A DNA stretch of 64,000 nt from assembly GCF_900450705.1 (NCBI RefSeq), contig NZ_UGHK01000002.1:806001-870000 (forward strand). Direction: 5' to 3'. Below, piece after piece: positions 40,430-50,307 of the stretch. Below the pieces are notes generated by a model. The model searched no databases and had not been told where the DNA came from. It saw only the letters and a program-made list of their open reading frames with translations. The DNA is from Avibacterium paragallinarum (GTDB lineage Bacteria > Pseudomonadota > Gammaproteobacteria > Enterobacterales > Pasteurellaceae). Position numbers and translations under genes: made by a program. The number at the start of each line of letters is the position of its first letter. The first letter of the stretch is position 1.

Positions 40430-41148
40430 GGGGCTGTCCTAGATAACTAGACTAAACTCCCTTTAACCAATTGTTTTAAAATAGAAATTTGACTTTTTAT
40501 GTTGCTGTAATTAAAACGCCATTCACATTCCTTTAAATAAAGCTCAAAATGCGCTTTTGGGATACCATTAAATTTGCGTAAATGGCGTTTTGCTTGGCTC
40601 CAAAAATTCTCAATTCCGTTAATGTGGTTATGATTTTCAGCAAAATGTGTGCTGTGATTGATACGAAAATGACTAAATTCACTCACATCAAGCACGTCAT
40701 AACTACGATAATTATCGGTGTAAACAATACTATCAGGCTTTACCTGCTCCCGAATAATGGGTAACAAGGTGGCAGATTGCGTATTTGGAACCGCAACGGT
40801 ATAAACCTTGCCATTGCGCTTGAGAAGCCCGAATACCGCAATTTTCCCTGCCGCACCACGACCACGTTTGCCTTTGCGAGCACCGCCAAAATAACTTTCA
40901 TCGGCTTCAATTTCACCTTCAAACATCTCTAAGTGAAGGCTGTTTTGATAGATGAGTTGGCGTAAACGATGAAAGTAATATGCGGCAGTCGTTTTGTTTA
41001 CATTGACTAACTCTGCTGCTGTCCTTGCAGTAACACCTGCAACAAATAGCTCAATGAGTTTATTTTGTTTGTGCTGACTTAGACGACTTTTTCTCATTGG
41101 TTCATTCTAACCTAAATAGATTTTTTAGTTGTTATCTAGGACAGCCCC
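40430..41148 (-). mobile_element. IS1016-type element (IS1595 family), copy 1
   Basis: 719 bp bounded by inverted repeats GGGGCTGTCCTAGATAAC, flanked by a perfect 8-bp target duplication TTGCCTTT (40422-40429 and 41149-41156), the duplication length of the IS1595 family. It carries one intact transposase and is inserted within orfB of the IS150-type element. Confidence 0.95.
40447..41097 (-). CDS. IS1016-type transposase, intact
   Basis: 216-residue ISXO2/IS1595-family transposase. N-terminal helix-turn-helix (LIELFVAGVTARTAAELVNVNKTTAAYYFHRL), then a DDE-like core with EGEIEADESYFGG, YTDNYRSYDVLD and HINGIENFWSQAKRHLRKFNG. Nearly identical to the second copy at 45402-46018 but without its stop codon, so this is the probable active source. 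Confidence 0.95.
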   Translation of the reverse strand: MRKSRLSQHKQNKLIELFVAGVTARTAAELVNVNKTTAAYYFHRLRQLIYQNSLHLEMFEGEIEADESYFGGARKGKRGRGAAGKIAVFGLLKRNGKVYTVAVPNTQSATLLPIIREQVKPDSIVYTDNYRSYDVLDVSEFSHFRINHSTHFAENHNHINGIENFWSQAKRHLRKFNGIPKAHFELYLKECEWRFNYSNIKSQISILKQLVKGSLV

Positions 41149-41770
41149 TTGCCTTTTCTCGACATACTTTGCGTAATACCGTGTTTTTTCAATATCTCCC
41201 GATAACCCATCATTTGATACTGCCATCCTTGGTCGGAATGCAGTATCGGTTTTTCCCCCGCTAATCGGTTCACCGCCTGGGTCAGCATTCTGGTTATCTG
41301 CTCAAAATTCGGACTTCTCGCCACATCATAAGCAATAATTTCGTTATTAAACAAGTCTTTAATCGGCGATAAATACACTTTGCCTTCCGCACATTTGAAC
41401 TCGGTGATATCCGTTACCCACTTCTCATTCGGCATCGTTGCCGTAAAATCCCGTTGCAACAGATTATCGGCAATGTGTCCCACTTTGCCTTGGTAAGAAC
41501 GATATTTTTTCTGCTTACTTTTTCCTTTTAACCCCAAACGTTGCATTATCGCTTGCCCCCTTTTGTGGTTGATAATCAAGTATTTCCTTAATTCCAAGGT
41601 AATTCGACGATAACCATAATTTTCGTCATTTTTGCGATAAATTTCCTCTATTTTCTGTGAAATCGCTACATTTTTATCCGACTTTGGCTTGAGATGATAA
41701 AAGAACGAACTGCGTGCCAATCCGATTAGCCTGAGTAACAATTCCAACGGGAAACGCGAGCGTAAGGCAT

Positions 41771-42280
41771 TTACGATGACGGCTTTTTCTGCATTTTTTG
41801 TTGGTTGAGTTCCTGCAACTTTTTTAGCATTGCATTCTCCGCTTCTAATTCCAAAATTCGGTAACGCAAGCGTTCTTCTTCTGTTTTGGGCGTTGGTGGC
41901 ATTTTAGGTGAGTTGAGTTTCATACTTGGACGACCTTTAGGTTTGAGTAATAACCCATCTATACCTTGTTTTTCAAAGCGTTGCAACCATTGACTAATTA
42001 TCCCTGAACTGGGGATATCAAAGCGAAAGCAGGCGGCTTCAGCGGAGCACTGGCCTTTTTTGATAGCTTGAATAACCTTTAATTTAAACTCAACAGAATA
42101 ACATCGTTTTTTACCTAACACAGCTAATCCATTGATTCCATTATGATTAAATTTCGCAATCCAACGTGCTAACGTGCTTTGGGGAAGCTGAAAATACTGG
42201 CGAGTAAGCGAACGGTTTTTTCCATTTTGATGATAAAAGTCGAGCACTTGTTGTTTGAAACGTTGAGTATATTTAGTCAT
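41771..42280 (-). CDS. IS150-type orfA
   Basis: 169-residue DNA-binding protein of the IS150 group with two helix-turn-helix repeats ([19 protein letters not shown] and [19 protein letters not shown]) and a C-terminal coiled coil ([25 protein letters not shown]). The end of the gene contains A-rich runs that could serve as slippery sequence for making an OrfAB fusion. Intact, but its orfB partner is broken. Confidence 0.9.
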   Translation of the reverse strand: MTKYTQRFKQQVLDFYHQNGKNRSLTRQYFQLPQSTLARWIAKFNHNGINGLAVLGKKRCYSVEFKLKVIQAIKKGQCSAEAACFRFDIPSSGIISQWLQRFEKQGIDGLLLKPKGRPSMKLNSPKMPPTPKTEEERLRYRILELEAENAMLKKLQELNQQKMQKKPSS

Positions 42281-42377
42281 AAAAAATCTGCACCTTAATC
42301 AGTTGGTTATTTAGTCCAACTTTTGGGGTGCAGATCAAACCACCGCACTTTATTTTTACTGCTTTGCTACTCTATTC

Positions 42378-42869
42378 CTACAAACAATTTTTCTCGCCAC
42401 GTGAAAGGCTGATTAAGCCTGAACGAACAATTTCAATCAGTGAACTTTCTTCTTTTAATGCTTTCACAAAAGCATCAAGTTTGTCTTTCGTTCCCACTAA
42501 TTGAATAGTGTAGGATTTGGTGGTTACGTCCACAATTTGCCCACGGAAGATTTCTGCCAAGCGTTTTAACTCATCACGGGAACTGCCTTGTGCACGCACT
42601 TTCACCAACATCACTTCGCGTTCAACGTGTTCACAATCGCTTAGGCTTATTACTTTAAACACGTCCACTAGCTTATGTAGTTGCTTTTCAATTTGCTCTA
42701 ACACTTGCTCATCGCCGTAAGCTTCGATAGTCATACGCGAAAGCGTAGGATCATCAGTGGGAGCAACCGTTAGGCTTTCAATATTAAAGGCACGTTGAGA
42801 GAATAAGCCCACTACGCGGGATAACGCCCCCGATTCATTTTCTAATAACACTGATAAAATTCTACGCAT
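42378..42869 (-). CDS. ilvH: acetolactate synthase III regulatory subunit
   Basis: 163-residue small subunit with an N-terminal ACT domain ([35 protein letters not shown]) that binds valine for feedback inhibition, and a C-terminal domain beginning around EVMLVKVRAQG. Start overlaps the ilvI stop (TAATG), so stoichiometric synthesis is likely. The IS150-type element lies 40 bases downstream. Confidence 0.96.
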   Translation of the reverse strand: MRRILSVLLENESGALSRVVGLFSQRAFNIESLTVAPTDDPTLSRMTIEAYGDEQVLEQIEKQLHKLVDVFKVISLSDCEHVEREVMLVKVRAQGSSRDELKRLAEIFRGQIVDVTTKSYTIQLVGTKDKLDAFVKALKEESSLIEIVRSGLISLSRGEKNCL

Positions 42870-44587
42870 TAGGCTTTCTCCGGTTTAGTTAAAATCATTT
42901 CATTCATCGCACCGCCACGCACTTGCATTGGATAAACGTGTTCGGTTTCATCCACTTTAATATCAACAAACACTAATTTATCTTTAATAGCAAAAGCCTG
43001 TGCCAGTTTTTCTTCCAATTCTTCAGGGTGATCAATTTGAATGCCGACGTGTCCATAAGATTCGGCTAATTTCACAAAATCAGGCAGTGAATCCATATAT
43101 GAGTGCGAATGACGCCCTGAATAAATTAAATCCTGCCATTGTTTCACCATTCCTAAGAAACGGTTATTAAGGCTGATGATCACTACAGGAATGCCGTATT
43201 GTTGTGCAGTGGAAAGTTCTTGAATATTCATTTGAATACTGCCGTCCCCCGTTACACACACCACCGTTGCCTCTGGGTGAGCCAGTTTCACGCCTAACGC
43301 AGCCGGCAAGCCAAAGCCCATTGTGCCAAGCCCGCCTGAGTTAATCCAATGGCGAGGCTGATCAAAAGGATAATGCAACGCTGCAAACATTTGATGCTGT
43401 CCCACATCAGATGCCACATAAGCCTGACCTTTGGTTAAACGGTAAACTGTTTCGATCACTTGCTGGGGTTTAATCACGCCACTATTGCGATCAAAATCCA
43501 AGCATTTTACTGCTTTCCATTCATCAATTTGTTTCCACCAATCACTCAGATCCGCTTGAGATTTGGCTAAGTTATCTTCTTCCAATAAAGCTAACATTTC
43601 ATTTAACACATTTTCTGCACTGCCCACAATCGGGATCGCCGCTGGCACATTTTTAGAAATGGACGTTGGATCAATATCAATATGCACCACCTTGGCATTC
43701 GGGCAATATTTTTCCAAATTATTGGTGGTGCGATCATCAAAACGCACGCCAATAGCAAAGATCAAATCACTGTGGTGCATTGCATTATTCGCTTCGTATG
43801 TGCCGTGCATTCCTAACATTCCTAAGAACTGTTTATCCGTGCTTGGAAATGCACCTAGCCCCATTAAGGAAGAGGTAACAGGTAGATTTAATTGTTTCGC
43901 AAATTGGTGAATTTGTTCACTACAGTTTGCCGTGATCGCCCCACCACCAATGAAAAGCACGGGCTTTTTCACCACCAATAAGGCTTTCAACGCTTTTTTG
44001 ATCTGCCCTTTATGCCCTTGCACTGTCGGGTTATAAGAACGCAAGCTGATTTCTTGCGGATAGGTATAAGTATATTTATTAGCTGGATTTACCACATCTT
44101 TCGGTAAATCAATCACCACAGGCCCTGGGCGACCTGTGGAGGCAATATAAAAGGCTTTTTTGATAATTTCAGGCAAATCTTCTGCTCGCTTTACTAAAAA
44201 GCTGTGTTTCACCACAGGACGAGAGATCCCCATCATATCGCATTCTTGGAACGCATCACTACCGATTAAGCCAGACATTACCTGCCCTGAAATTACAACC
44301 AGAGGGACAGAATCCATATACGCGGTGGCAATACCAGTAATCGCATTGGTTGCCCCCGGCCCTGATGTGACTAACACGCAGCCCACTTCCCCAGTGGCAC
44401 GAGCATAGCCGTCAGCCATATGCACTGCCGCTTGTTCGTGGCGTACCAAAATATGCTCAATGCCGCCTAATGTGTGGATAGCATCATAAATATCCAATAC
44501 CGAGCCACCGGGGTAGCCAAAGACAAATTTTACGCCCTGATCACGCAAAGATTGCACAACCATTTCCGCACCTGATAATTTTTTCAT
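42869..44587 (-). CDS. ilvI: acetolactate synthase III catalytic subunit
   Basis: TPP- and FAD-dependent enzyme making acetolactate/acetohydroxybutyrate for branched-chain amino acids. N-terminal TPP-binding part with the catalytic Glu in [18 protein letters not shown], middle FAD domain, and C-terminal TPP motif [29 protein letters not shown]. 572 residues, typical. Upstream promoter not obvious. In E. coli ilvIH is an Lrp target; I see no clear Lrp site here. Confidence 0.97.
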   Translation of the reverse strand: MKKLSGAEMVVQSLRDQGVKFVFGYPGGSVLDIYDAIHTLGGIEHILVRHEQAAVHMADGYARATGEVGCVLVTSGPGATNAITGIATAYMDSVPLVVISGQVMSGLIGSDAFQECDMMGISRPVVKHSFLVKRAEDLPEIIKKAFYIASTGRPGPVVIDLPKDVVNPANKYTYTYPQEISLRSYNPTVQGHKGQIKKALKALLVVKKPVLFIGGGAITANCSEQIHQFAKQLNLPVTSSLMGLGAFPSTDKQFLGMLGMHGTYEANNAMHHSDLIFAIGVRFDDRTTNNLEKYCPNAKVVHIDIDPTSISKNVPAAIPIVGSAENVLNEMLALLEEDNLAKSQADLSDWWKQIDEWKAVKCLDFDRNSGVIKPQQVIETVYRLTKGQAYVASDVGQHQMFAALHYPFDQPRHWINSGGLGTMGFGLPAALGVKLAHPEATVVCVTGDGSIQMNIQELSTAQQYGIPVVIISLNNRFLGMVKQWQDLIYSGRHSHSYMDSLPDFVKLAESYGHVGIQIDHPEELEEKLAQAFAIKDKLVFVDIKVDETEHVYPMQVRGGAMNEMILTKPEKA

Positions 44588-45068
44588 TGTTACCTCGTAA
44601 AAATTTGCGGAATTTGCGCCGCACTTTTGTTTTTTAATTAACGATGAGTATTTGTAACGGATTCAGAATGGCTTGTCTAGCAAGATTTAAGTAAAAATAG
44701 CGGCAATTTTTAGGATATATGGGGTAGTAACAATATTTGCATAAAGTAAAGGAAAAAAATTTGGGGTAAAAAATTGCGGGAGGGCTTGTGGTTATTGGGA
44801 TTGTTACGGTTGGGGCGTTGGTTTTATGCAAAATAAGAAAATGGGCAGAAATGGTGGAAAATGGGTAAAAATTGGATTATTTTTTGCATAAAAGTGATCG
44901 GGTTTTAGGTAGCTTTTGAAAGATGTTTAAAACAAGTTTAAAAAATCTAAAAATGACAATAAAGACTAGGCAAGGCGATTTCAGGTGAAATCGCCTTTAT
45001 TTTTTGGTTAAATTTATGGTCTTTGATGCGTTTAGGTGAAATCTGGCTTATTTTTGTGAGGATTATGC
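44588..45068. other. ilvI upstream region, no gene recognised
   Basis: About 480 bases without a supportable gene. A short hairpin next to T5 on the minus strand (around 44605-44626, near a partial uptake motif) lies in the ilvI leader, and TTTGCATAAA-like motifs occur three times (about 44738, 44824 and 44884), possibly regulator sites. A frame on the minus strand at 44634-44831 has no family resemblance and no ribosome-binding site; I do not call it. The terminator at 44972 is listed separately. Confidence 0.5.
44972..45006 (+). terminator. strong intrinsic terminator with no visible gene before it
   Basis: Perfect stem AAGGCGATTTCA / TGAAATCGCCTT (44972-44983 with 44986-44997), then TATTTTTT. 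No plus-strand gene is recognisable upstream, so the gene it served has probably been lost. Confidence 0.8.
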
Positions 45069-45194
45069 CTAAAAATCACGATAGCCACGCACTACTTGCC
45101 CAATAACGATAAGGCTATTTGCTTCTTCTGCTTCCAGCTTTAATAGGCGGTATGTTGGGTTATCGCTGATTAGCTCTACTCCATCATAGGTTAG
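45069..45194 (-). pseudogene. C-terminal remnant of an S24/LexA-like phage repressor
   Basis: About 41 codons open on the minus strand and ending at a normal stop. The peptide contains YDGVELISDNPTYRLLKLEA and SLIVIGQVVRGYRDF, the end of the S24 peptidase domain of CI/LexA-like phage repressors, with the usual SDNP-Y turn and VIG-VV strand. A stop codon lies immediately upstream; the DNA-binding half is missing. Identified by motif memory only. Confidence 0.7.
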
Positions 45195-45206
45195 CTATGT
45201 TTTTTC

Positions 45207-45258
45207 TCACTTTATCATCTGTGAGAACTACACAGTAAATTTATTTAACTGTGTAGTT
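45207..45258. repeat. two adjacent inverted repeats next to the repressor remnant
   Basis: CTCAC ... GTGAG (45207-45225) followed directly by AACTACACAGT ... ACTGTGTAGTT (45226-45236 with 45248-45258, perfect 11-bp arms). The position beside a repressor fragment suggests old phage operators. The rest of the gap to 45350 is A+T-rich and empty. Confidence 0.6.
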
Positions 45259-45350
45259 AGTGCCAATTTCTTATAAAGTAAACAGAATACATAAATGATA
45301 ATATAATCAATATGTTGTAAACTTTATGTGTTTTTCTCAGGATTTCTTTT

Positions 45351-46069
45351 GGGGCTGTCCTAGATAACTAGACTAAACTCCCTTTAACCAATTGTTTTAA
45401 AATAGAAATTTGACTTTTTATGTTGCTGTAATTAAAACGCCATTCACATTCCTTTAAATAAAGCTCAAAATGCGCTTTTGGGATACCATTAAATTTGCGT
45501 AAATGGCGTTTTGCTTGGCTTCAAAAATTCTCAATTCCGTTAATGTGGTTATGATTTTCAGCAAAATGTGTGCTGTGATTGATACGAAAATGACTAAATT
45601 CACTCACATCAAGCACGTCATAACTACGATAATTATCGGTGTAAACAATACTATCAGGCTTTACCTGCTCCCGAATAATGGGTAACAAGGTGGCAGATTG
45701 CGTATTTGGAACCGCAACGGTATAAACCTTGCCATTGCGCTTGAGAAGCCCGAATACCGCAATTTTCCCTGCCGCACCACGACCACGTTTGCCTTTGCGA
45801 GCACCGCCAAAATAACTTTCATCGGCTTCAATTTCACCTTCAAACATCTCTAAGTGAAGGCTGTTTTGATAGATGAGTTGGCATAAACGATGAAAGTAAT
45901 ATGCGGCAGTCGTTTTGTTTACATTGACTAACTCTGCTGCTGTCCTTGCAGTAACACCTGCAACAAATAGCTCAATGAGTTTATTTTGTTTGTGCTGACT
46001 TAGACGACTTTTTCTCATTGGTTCATTCTAACCTAAATAGATTTTTTAGTTGTTATCTAGGACAGCCCC
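45351..46069 (-). mobile_element. IS1016-type element, copy 2
   Basis: 719 bp, aligned base for base with copy 1 at an offset of 4921 and differing at very few positions. Same terminal repeats GGGGCTGTCCTAGATAAC, same orientation. Flanks do not match (TTTCTTTT left, TTATTTTT right), so the original target duplication is gone. Its right edge interrupts a fimbrial adhesin gene. Confidence 0.93.
45368..46018 (-). pseudogene. IS1016-type transposase with nonsense codon
   Basis: Same 216-codon frame as copy 1, but the Trp in GIENFWSQ is TGA here (45521-45523, a single C-to-T change on the plus strand) and one Arg in HRLRQLI is Cys. Translation would end after 165 residues, losing the final part of the catalytic core. 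Non-autonomous copy. Confidence 0.92.
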
Positions 46070-46992
46070 TTATTTTTAGGTAAGTTATTAAATTTTAGAA
46101 ACTGCCCATCTTCACTGTCTTTTATTTTCATTCCGATATCCCGAATGATTGTATTATTACGCTGTGTTACCAGAAAATCCTTTTCTATTTGGGTTGGAAC
46201 CAATCCATCTGCAAAGCTAATATAGGCACTATTCGCTTTTGCTAAGTTACAATCTAGCTTAATATTAAAGTTTCCTCCCTTAACTAAACTATTTGTTGGC
46301 TCGAGATCTTTGAGCAAGACTGTTCTTAGATTAACTATTTGTTGCTGATCAACAATCGTACAAGTTCGATTAAGTGAAAAATCAATTGATTTATTTACCT
46401 TTACCCGAAAGGCAGTAAATTTATTATGAAACTGAGCTTGATCAGAAAAATTTCCTCGTATGTTAGTATTTCTACAAAACATTGTCATTATCATTATCTT
46501 ATTATCAGGTGAAATAGTTTGTTCCGACATTTTATAATAAACATCATCTTTTAATGTCAGCTTCACATTAAAATAAATATGACTAAATCCCCAATTTCCT
46601 TTCACAAGCTGACCAAGTTCTGTGCCTTCAATTTCTCGTGTATCCACAAATAATGTAGTATCAAAATAGGAATCTAAACTACCGCTATAAGGATGAAATT
46701 TAACCTCCACATAATGCCATCCTCCATAATCTGCATTCGTATTATTACAAAGCTGTTTAAAAGGAACCCTACCACTCAAATAAATTGCTCCCGTATTGCC
46801 TTGTGGGTTTGGTGTCCCAACAAAAATATCTGAAATGGTATTTTCTACCATACTATTTGGCCTATTAAATCTATCACTGGGAACACCAATCGCTATACCA
46901 TCAACATAAATCGTTCCCGAGGCAAAAACGTTTTTTATTCCCCACAACATAAAAAAGAATAACCAGCAACCATATACAATAATTTTTTTCAT
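46057..46992 (-). pseudogene. two-domain fimbrial tip adhesin (F17G-like), C-terminus lost to IS1016
   Basis: Signal peptide (MKKIIVYGCWLFFFMLWG ... FASG), a lectin-like N-terminal domain (about 25-210) and the start of a pilin domain (CTIVDQQQIVNLRTVLLKDLE, then LDCNLAKANSAYISFADG). The frame enters IS1016 at 46069 and stops at 46057 after a few foreign codons. The last beta strands of the pilin domain, needed to be capped by chaperone and neighbouring subunits, are missing. I chose the ATG at 46992 with GAGGAAA upstream, eight bases after the usher stop. F17-type assignment is by locus layout. Confidence 0.82.
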
Positions 46993-46999
46993 ATTTTCC

Positions 47000-49501
47000 T
47001 CAATAAAATTGGCATTGAATAGGGACAACAATCGGTTTGTCATCTTTCATTTTTGGTACTTGATAATCTGCAATACAACGTTTTTCTCCCCAATGTATAT
47101 TTAATTTCCCTGTGCGAGGGATACCTCGACTGTAAATCTTGCCCCCCTGAGCCACAATTCCTACAGGATTATTTTCTTGATCAAATACTTCCGTTCCCAT
47201 AGGTGGAAAACTCTCATTATTTTGAATTTCAAAATAAACCACTGTCCCCACCTTTGTAGCAAAATTAACGAGTACTGCCTGATTGGCTTTTGGAATAATT
47301 TGCTGTTCTGTTGCACTAAGTTCAACATTATCTGGCAATGACTCTAGCCCAATATGGTTGATGCTATAAGGTGTTGCATAAGGCACAATGCCATTACCAA
47401 AATAATCAATTTGGTTACCTATAGAACCACTAATTTTTGCTCCTCTCGCCCCATCAGCGTGAATAATTGCAAAGGTATCACCAAGATCGTTAGCGAGAGT
47501 AATGCCTTTAGGATGAGCCACTACAGCCCCAGACATACCAAGTGAAACCTGCGTTCCCCCCTGATTATTACGGCTATAAGATCCATTTAAACGCGCAAAG
47601 AATGTTGAATAGCTATTATTGATAGAAATACTTTGTGTTTCTTTGCCCTCTTGCTTAGTGCGACTAAACGAAACACCATAGTTATAATTACGTTCTTCCC
47701 CTATAGTGCCAGATAGTGAGGTGTGACTTGTCATTGCATTATTTTCACCCAAATTTAAAGTTTGCGACACATAGACATCACTATCATTTCCCAAAGACAT
47801 AGATAAACTTAAATAAAAGCGACGTTCACGTTGATTAAGACTGTTCTGAGTTTGTGAAATAGAAAAATTGTAATTAAGTCGTTTAAAACGATTACCATAA
47901 CCAAATTGAAATTCATTTTGCTTACGATTTGATCCCCAATAGCTATAACGGCTCACAGAGAAGTACGCACTTCCCCATTTCTCATTAAAAATTTGATTAA
48001 TAGCAAGCTATAGATGATTTTTAGGTCGATAACTATTATTCTCCGTCATAACACGTACAGAGGATTTATCAGGGCTATTAGAAAAGATCACATCTTGTAA
48101 ACCATAATAATTACGTGAAAGGTAACGATAATTTGCCAACGTTACATTGGTGTTTGTTGGTTCAAATTTTGTGTTATAACTAAAAGAAACGTTATAACCT
48201 CGATATCGCTGTTGCAACTGGGTAAAATAGGCATTTGAAAAGGTCGCATTGGCAGCAAACGCCCCGATAGCACTATTTAATGCCACACCAATCAATTCTG
48301 AATGATAATTTTTCGCTAACGTTGTTCCCAAATTGAGCGTAATAAAATTATTTAAACCATATTGCCAACTACCTTGTGCCACATTCTCTTTAAAAATATG
48401 ATTTGCATAACGATAGCGGCCTACAGCTAATTGATAACGGCTATAACCGGGACGAAGAAGCTGAGCTGTAGCCGTATAAGGTACACTAAAGGTTTGTTTT
48501 TTCCCATTAGATTCCAAAACCTCAACTTGCAAGTCTCCTCCATAACCAGTAGGAAACAAATCATCAATCTCAAAGGCTCCCGCAGGCACATTCACTTCAC
48601 GCAATAACGTACCATTTTGTGTAACTTTGACAACAGCATTACTGTTTGCCACCCCTCGAATAGTAGGAGCATAACCTCGAATTGATGTTGCTAACATTCG
48701 GTCATCTGAAGACAATTGCACCCCACGAATAGCGATACTATCCATTAATACACCATTTGTATAAAAATCGCCGATAATGAATTGTCCACGTAATGCAGCA
48801 ATTTCTCGTTGAGCATAGGTTGAAATAGATTGATAAGGAGCTTTCTTTTGCTCTGCCCAGCTCATTGATCCTCGATGACGAATTGACCACCCAAGCAAAT
48901 TTACCCCCGCATTTAACCCCAAATAGATTTGTTGAGAATGTTGATCTCCATACTGGTAGCGATAATAATTTGCGTCATAACGTACAAAAGCAACGGGGGT
49001 TCCTTGTTGCCATTGCAAAGGTGAAATATAGCCACGAGGGCGTTGCATAATAAATGCCTGTGGAATATCTACATCTAAACGTAGCTCGCCAAAATCAAAA
49101 TGACTTTTAGCAACGGTTACTCGCTCATCAAATGCGGGACAATCCCCCTCAAAACGCTTAGTAGAAAAAGCCGTTTCTTTCAAATCTAGCAGGTTTAGTA
49201 AGTTTGAATCTGCACAAAGCACCACATTATTTTGACCTTGAAGCTGAACAAATTGGAGTTCTGTTCGACCTCGTAATTTATTATTAAGATATACATCTGC
49301 AATATAACGTCCTGCTGGCACAGGATTACCATAATTAAAGCGAGAAAGATCAACAGATTGCGTATCTTGATTCTGATACAAAAGCAATGGTTCAAACTCG
49401 GCATATTCGCCAGCATAGGCAAAAGAAAAACTCTGCAGTAGCAACAGCGAAAGTAAACTCGGTTTAAAACGAGATTGTAAGTGCGGTTTAATCATTCTCA
49501 C
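47000..49501 (-). pseudogene. fimbrial outer-membrane usher with one in-frame amber codon
   Basis: A continuous 834-codon frame for a FimD/F17-papC-type usher, broken only by TAG at 48010-48008. The first part holds the signal peptide, N-terminal domain (FNYGNPVPAGRYIADVYLNN) and the front of the barrel with plug (PTIRGVANSNAVVKVTQNGT, FEIDDLFPTGYGGDLQVEV). After the stop the frame continues without shift (LAINQIFNEKWGSAYFSVSRYSYW), through the rest of the barrel to the C-terminal domains (GTEVFDQENNPVGIVAQGGKIY, VPIQCQF). The codon is probably an original CAG (Gln). Without suppression no functional usher is made. Confidence 0.9.
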
Positions 49502-49534
49502 TTCCTTAATTTTCTAGTTAAATAGGTAATAAAC

Positions 49535-50242
49535 TTAATTTAAGGTGAGATTGCCACTGGTTTTACCGCCATAATCATTAATCGCATTCCAATTCAGTAT
49601 TGTTTTGCCTGAAAATTTGCGATTAAGCGAAAGCTTCTCTTGAGAAAACGGACTTAACATCACCGCTTCAATTTTTTGTTTAGCTTTACCTTGCGTTAAT
49701 TCAATCGTGCTGTAATTAATGTAATAGGATGTCGGGTTATTCACCAATAACTGATTTCCTTTAATCGTCCACTGCACTTTTTCATAAGCATCAAAAGGCG
49801 ATAAACTTAACCCAATTGGACGGAAAAATAGCTTCAAACGAGAACGTAACGCAATTTGCAGATAGTTTTGTTCGCTGTTTTTAGGATTTGGTGGAATATC
49901 AAGCAAATTAAAATAAAAGAGAGATTCCCTATCATTCGGTAAAGGTTCTCCCGTATAGCTGACTCTTAAAATTTGCCCTTTTTTTCCATCAATACGAGCT
50001 AAAGGAGGCGTTATCACAAAAGGCGTTTTAATTTTTTCAGGAGCAAGATTAGGATCACCATTGTCAATCCAAGCCTGCACTAATGCAGGATTTTCTCCGA
50101 CATTCGTTAATTGAACGGTAATACTACTTTGATTTGCAGGATAAATCACTCGCGTTCCTGTAATCACAACATTAGCAAAACAAGGAAAAGCGAATAAGCC
50201 AATGATGAGTAAAAGAAATTTTTTAAGCATAGAGTTAATCAT
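49535..50242 (-). CDS. periplasmic fimbrial chaperone (PapD family)
   Basis: 235-residue PapD-like chaperone. Signal peptide (LLLIIGLFAFPCFA), G1 strand region GTRVIYPANQSSITVQLTN with the conserved Arg near the cleft, and the family signature YFNLLDIPPNP. It donates a beta strand to subunits in the periplasm. Start uncertain: ATG at 50242 or at 50230; neither has a clear Shine-Dalgarno. Intact, between pilin and broken usher. Confidence 0.93.
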   Translation of the reverse strand: MINSMLKKFLLLIIGLFAFPCFANVVITGTRVIYPANQSSITVQLTNVGENPALVQAWIDNGDPNLAPEKIKTPFVITPPLARIDGKKGQILRVSYTGEPLPNDRESLFYFNLLDIPPNPKNSEQNYLQIALRSRLKLFFRPIGLSLSPFDAYEKVQWTIKGNQLLVNNPTSYYINYSTIELTQGKAKQKIEAVMLSPFSQEKLSLNRKFSGKTILNWNAINDYGGKTSGNLTLN

Positions 50243-50307
50243 TAGTTATGAGAGAAAAATCGGGCAATATTGCCCGATAAATAAAAAGCAAAATAAACCG
50301 TGATTTA

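Larger units (their letters stand above)
40214..41747 (-). pseudogene. IS150-type transposase orfB split by IS1016
   Basis: DDE transposase. The N-terminal part (41747 down to the insertion at 41149) has the IS3-family HTH_21 and rve domains with the first Asp in [12 protein letters not shown] and the second in [10 protein letters not shown]. The C-terminal part (40429 down to 40214) resumes with CLDNGAMESFFGRLKTE containing the catalytic Glu. Removing the insert plus one 8-bp duplication restores RKGNCLDNG in frame. It has no good start codon of its own, consistent with expression by frameshift from orfA. Inactive as it stands. Confidence 0.9.
40191..42337 (-). mobile_element. IS150-type (IS3 family) element, interrupted
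   Basis: Terminal inverted repeats TGATCTGCCCCCAAAAAGTT (left, 40191 on) and TGATCTGCACCCCAAAAGTT (right end, complement, to 42337). Inside are orfA and an orfB split by an IS1016 copy. Without the insert the element is about 1.42 kb, the right size for the IS150 group. No matching target duplication is seen (AAG left, AAC right). Confidence 0.88.

Noticed and set aside
40188-42340. Target duplication of the IS150-type element
   Set aside because: The flanking triplets are AAG and AAC; they do not match, so no duplication is claimed.
44634-44831. Possible 65-codon gene or ilv leader peptide upstream of ilvI
   Set aside because: No ribosome-binding site, no family resemblance, and no block of Ile/Leu/Val codons followed by a convincing attenuator.
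47957-48007. Frameshift between two usher genes
   Set aside because: Codon counting shows both parts in the same frame with only a TAG between; it is a nonsense codon, not a frameshift.
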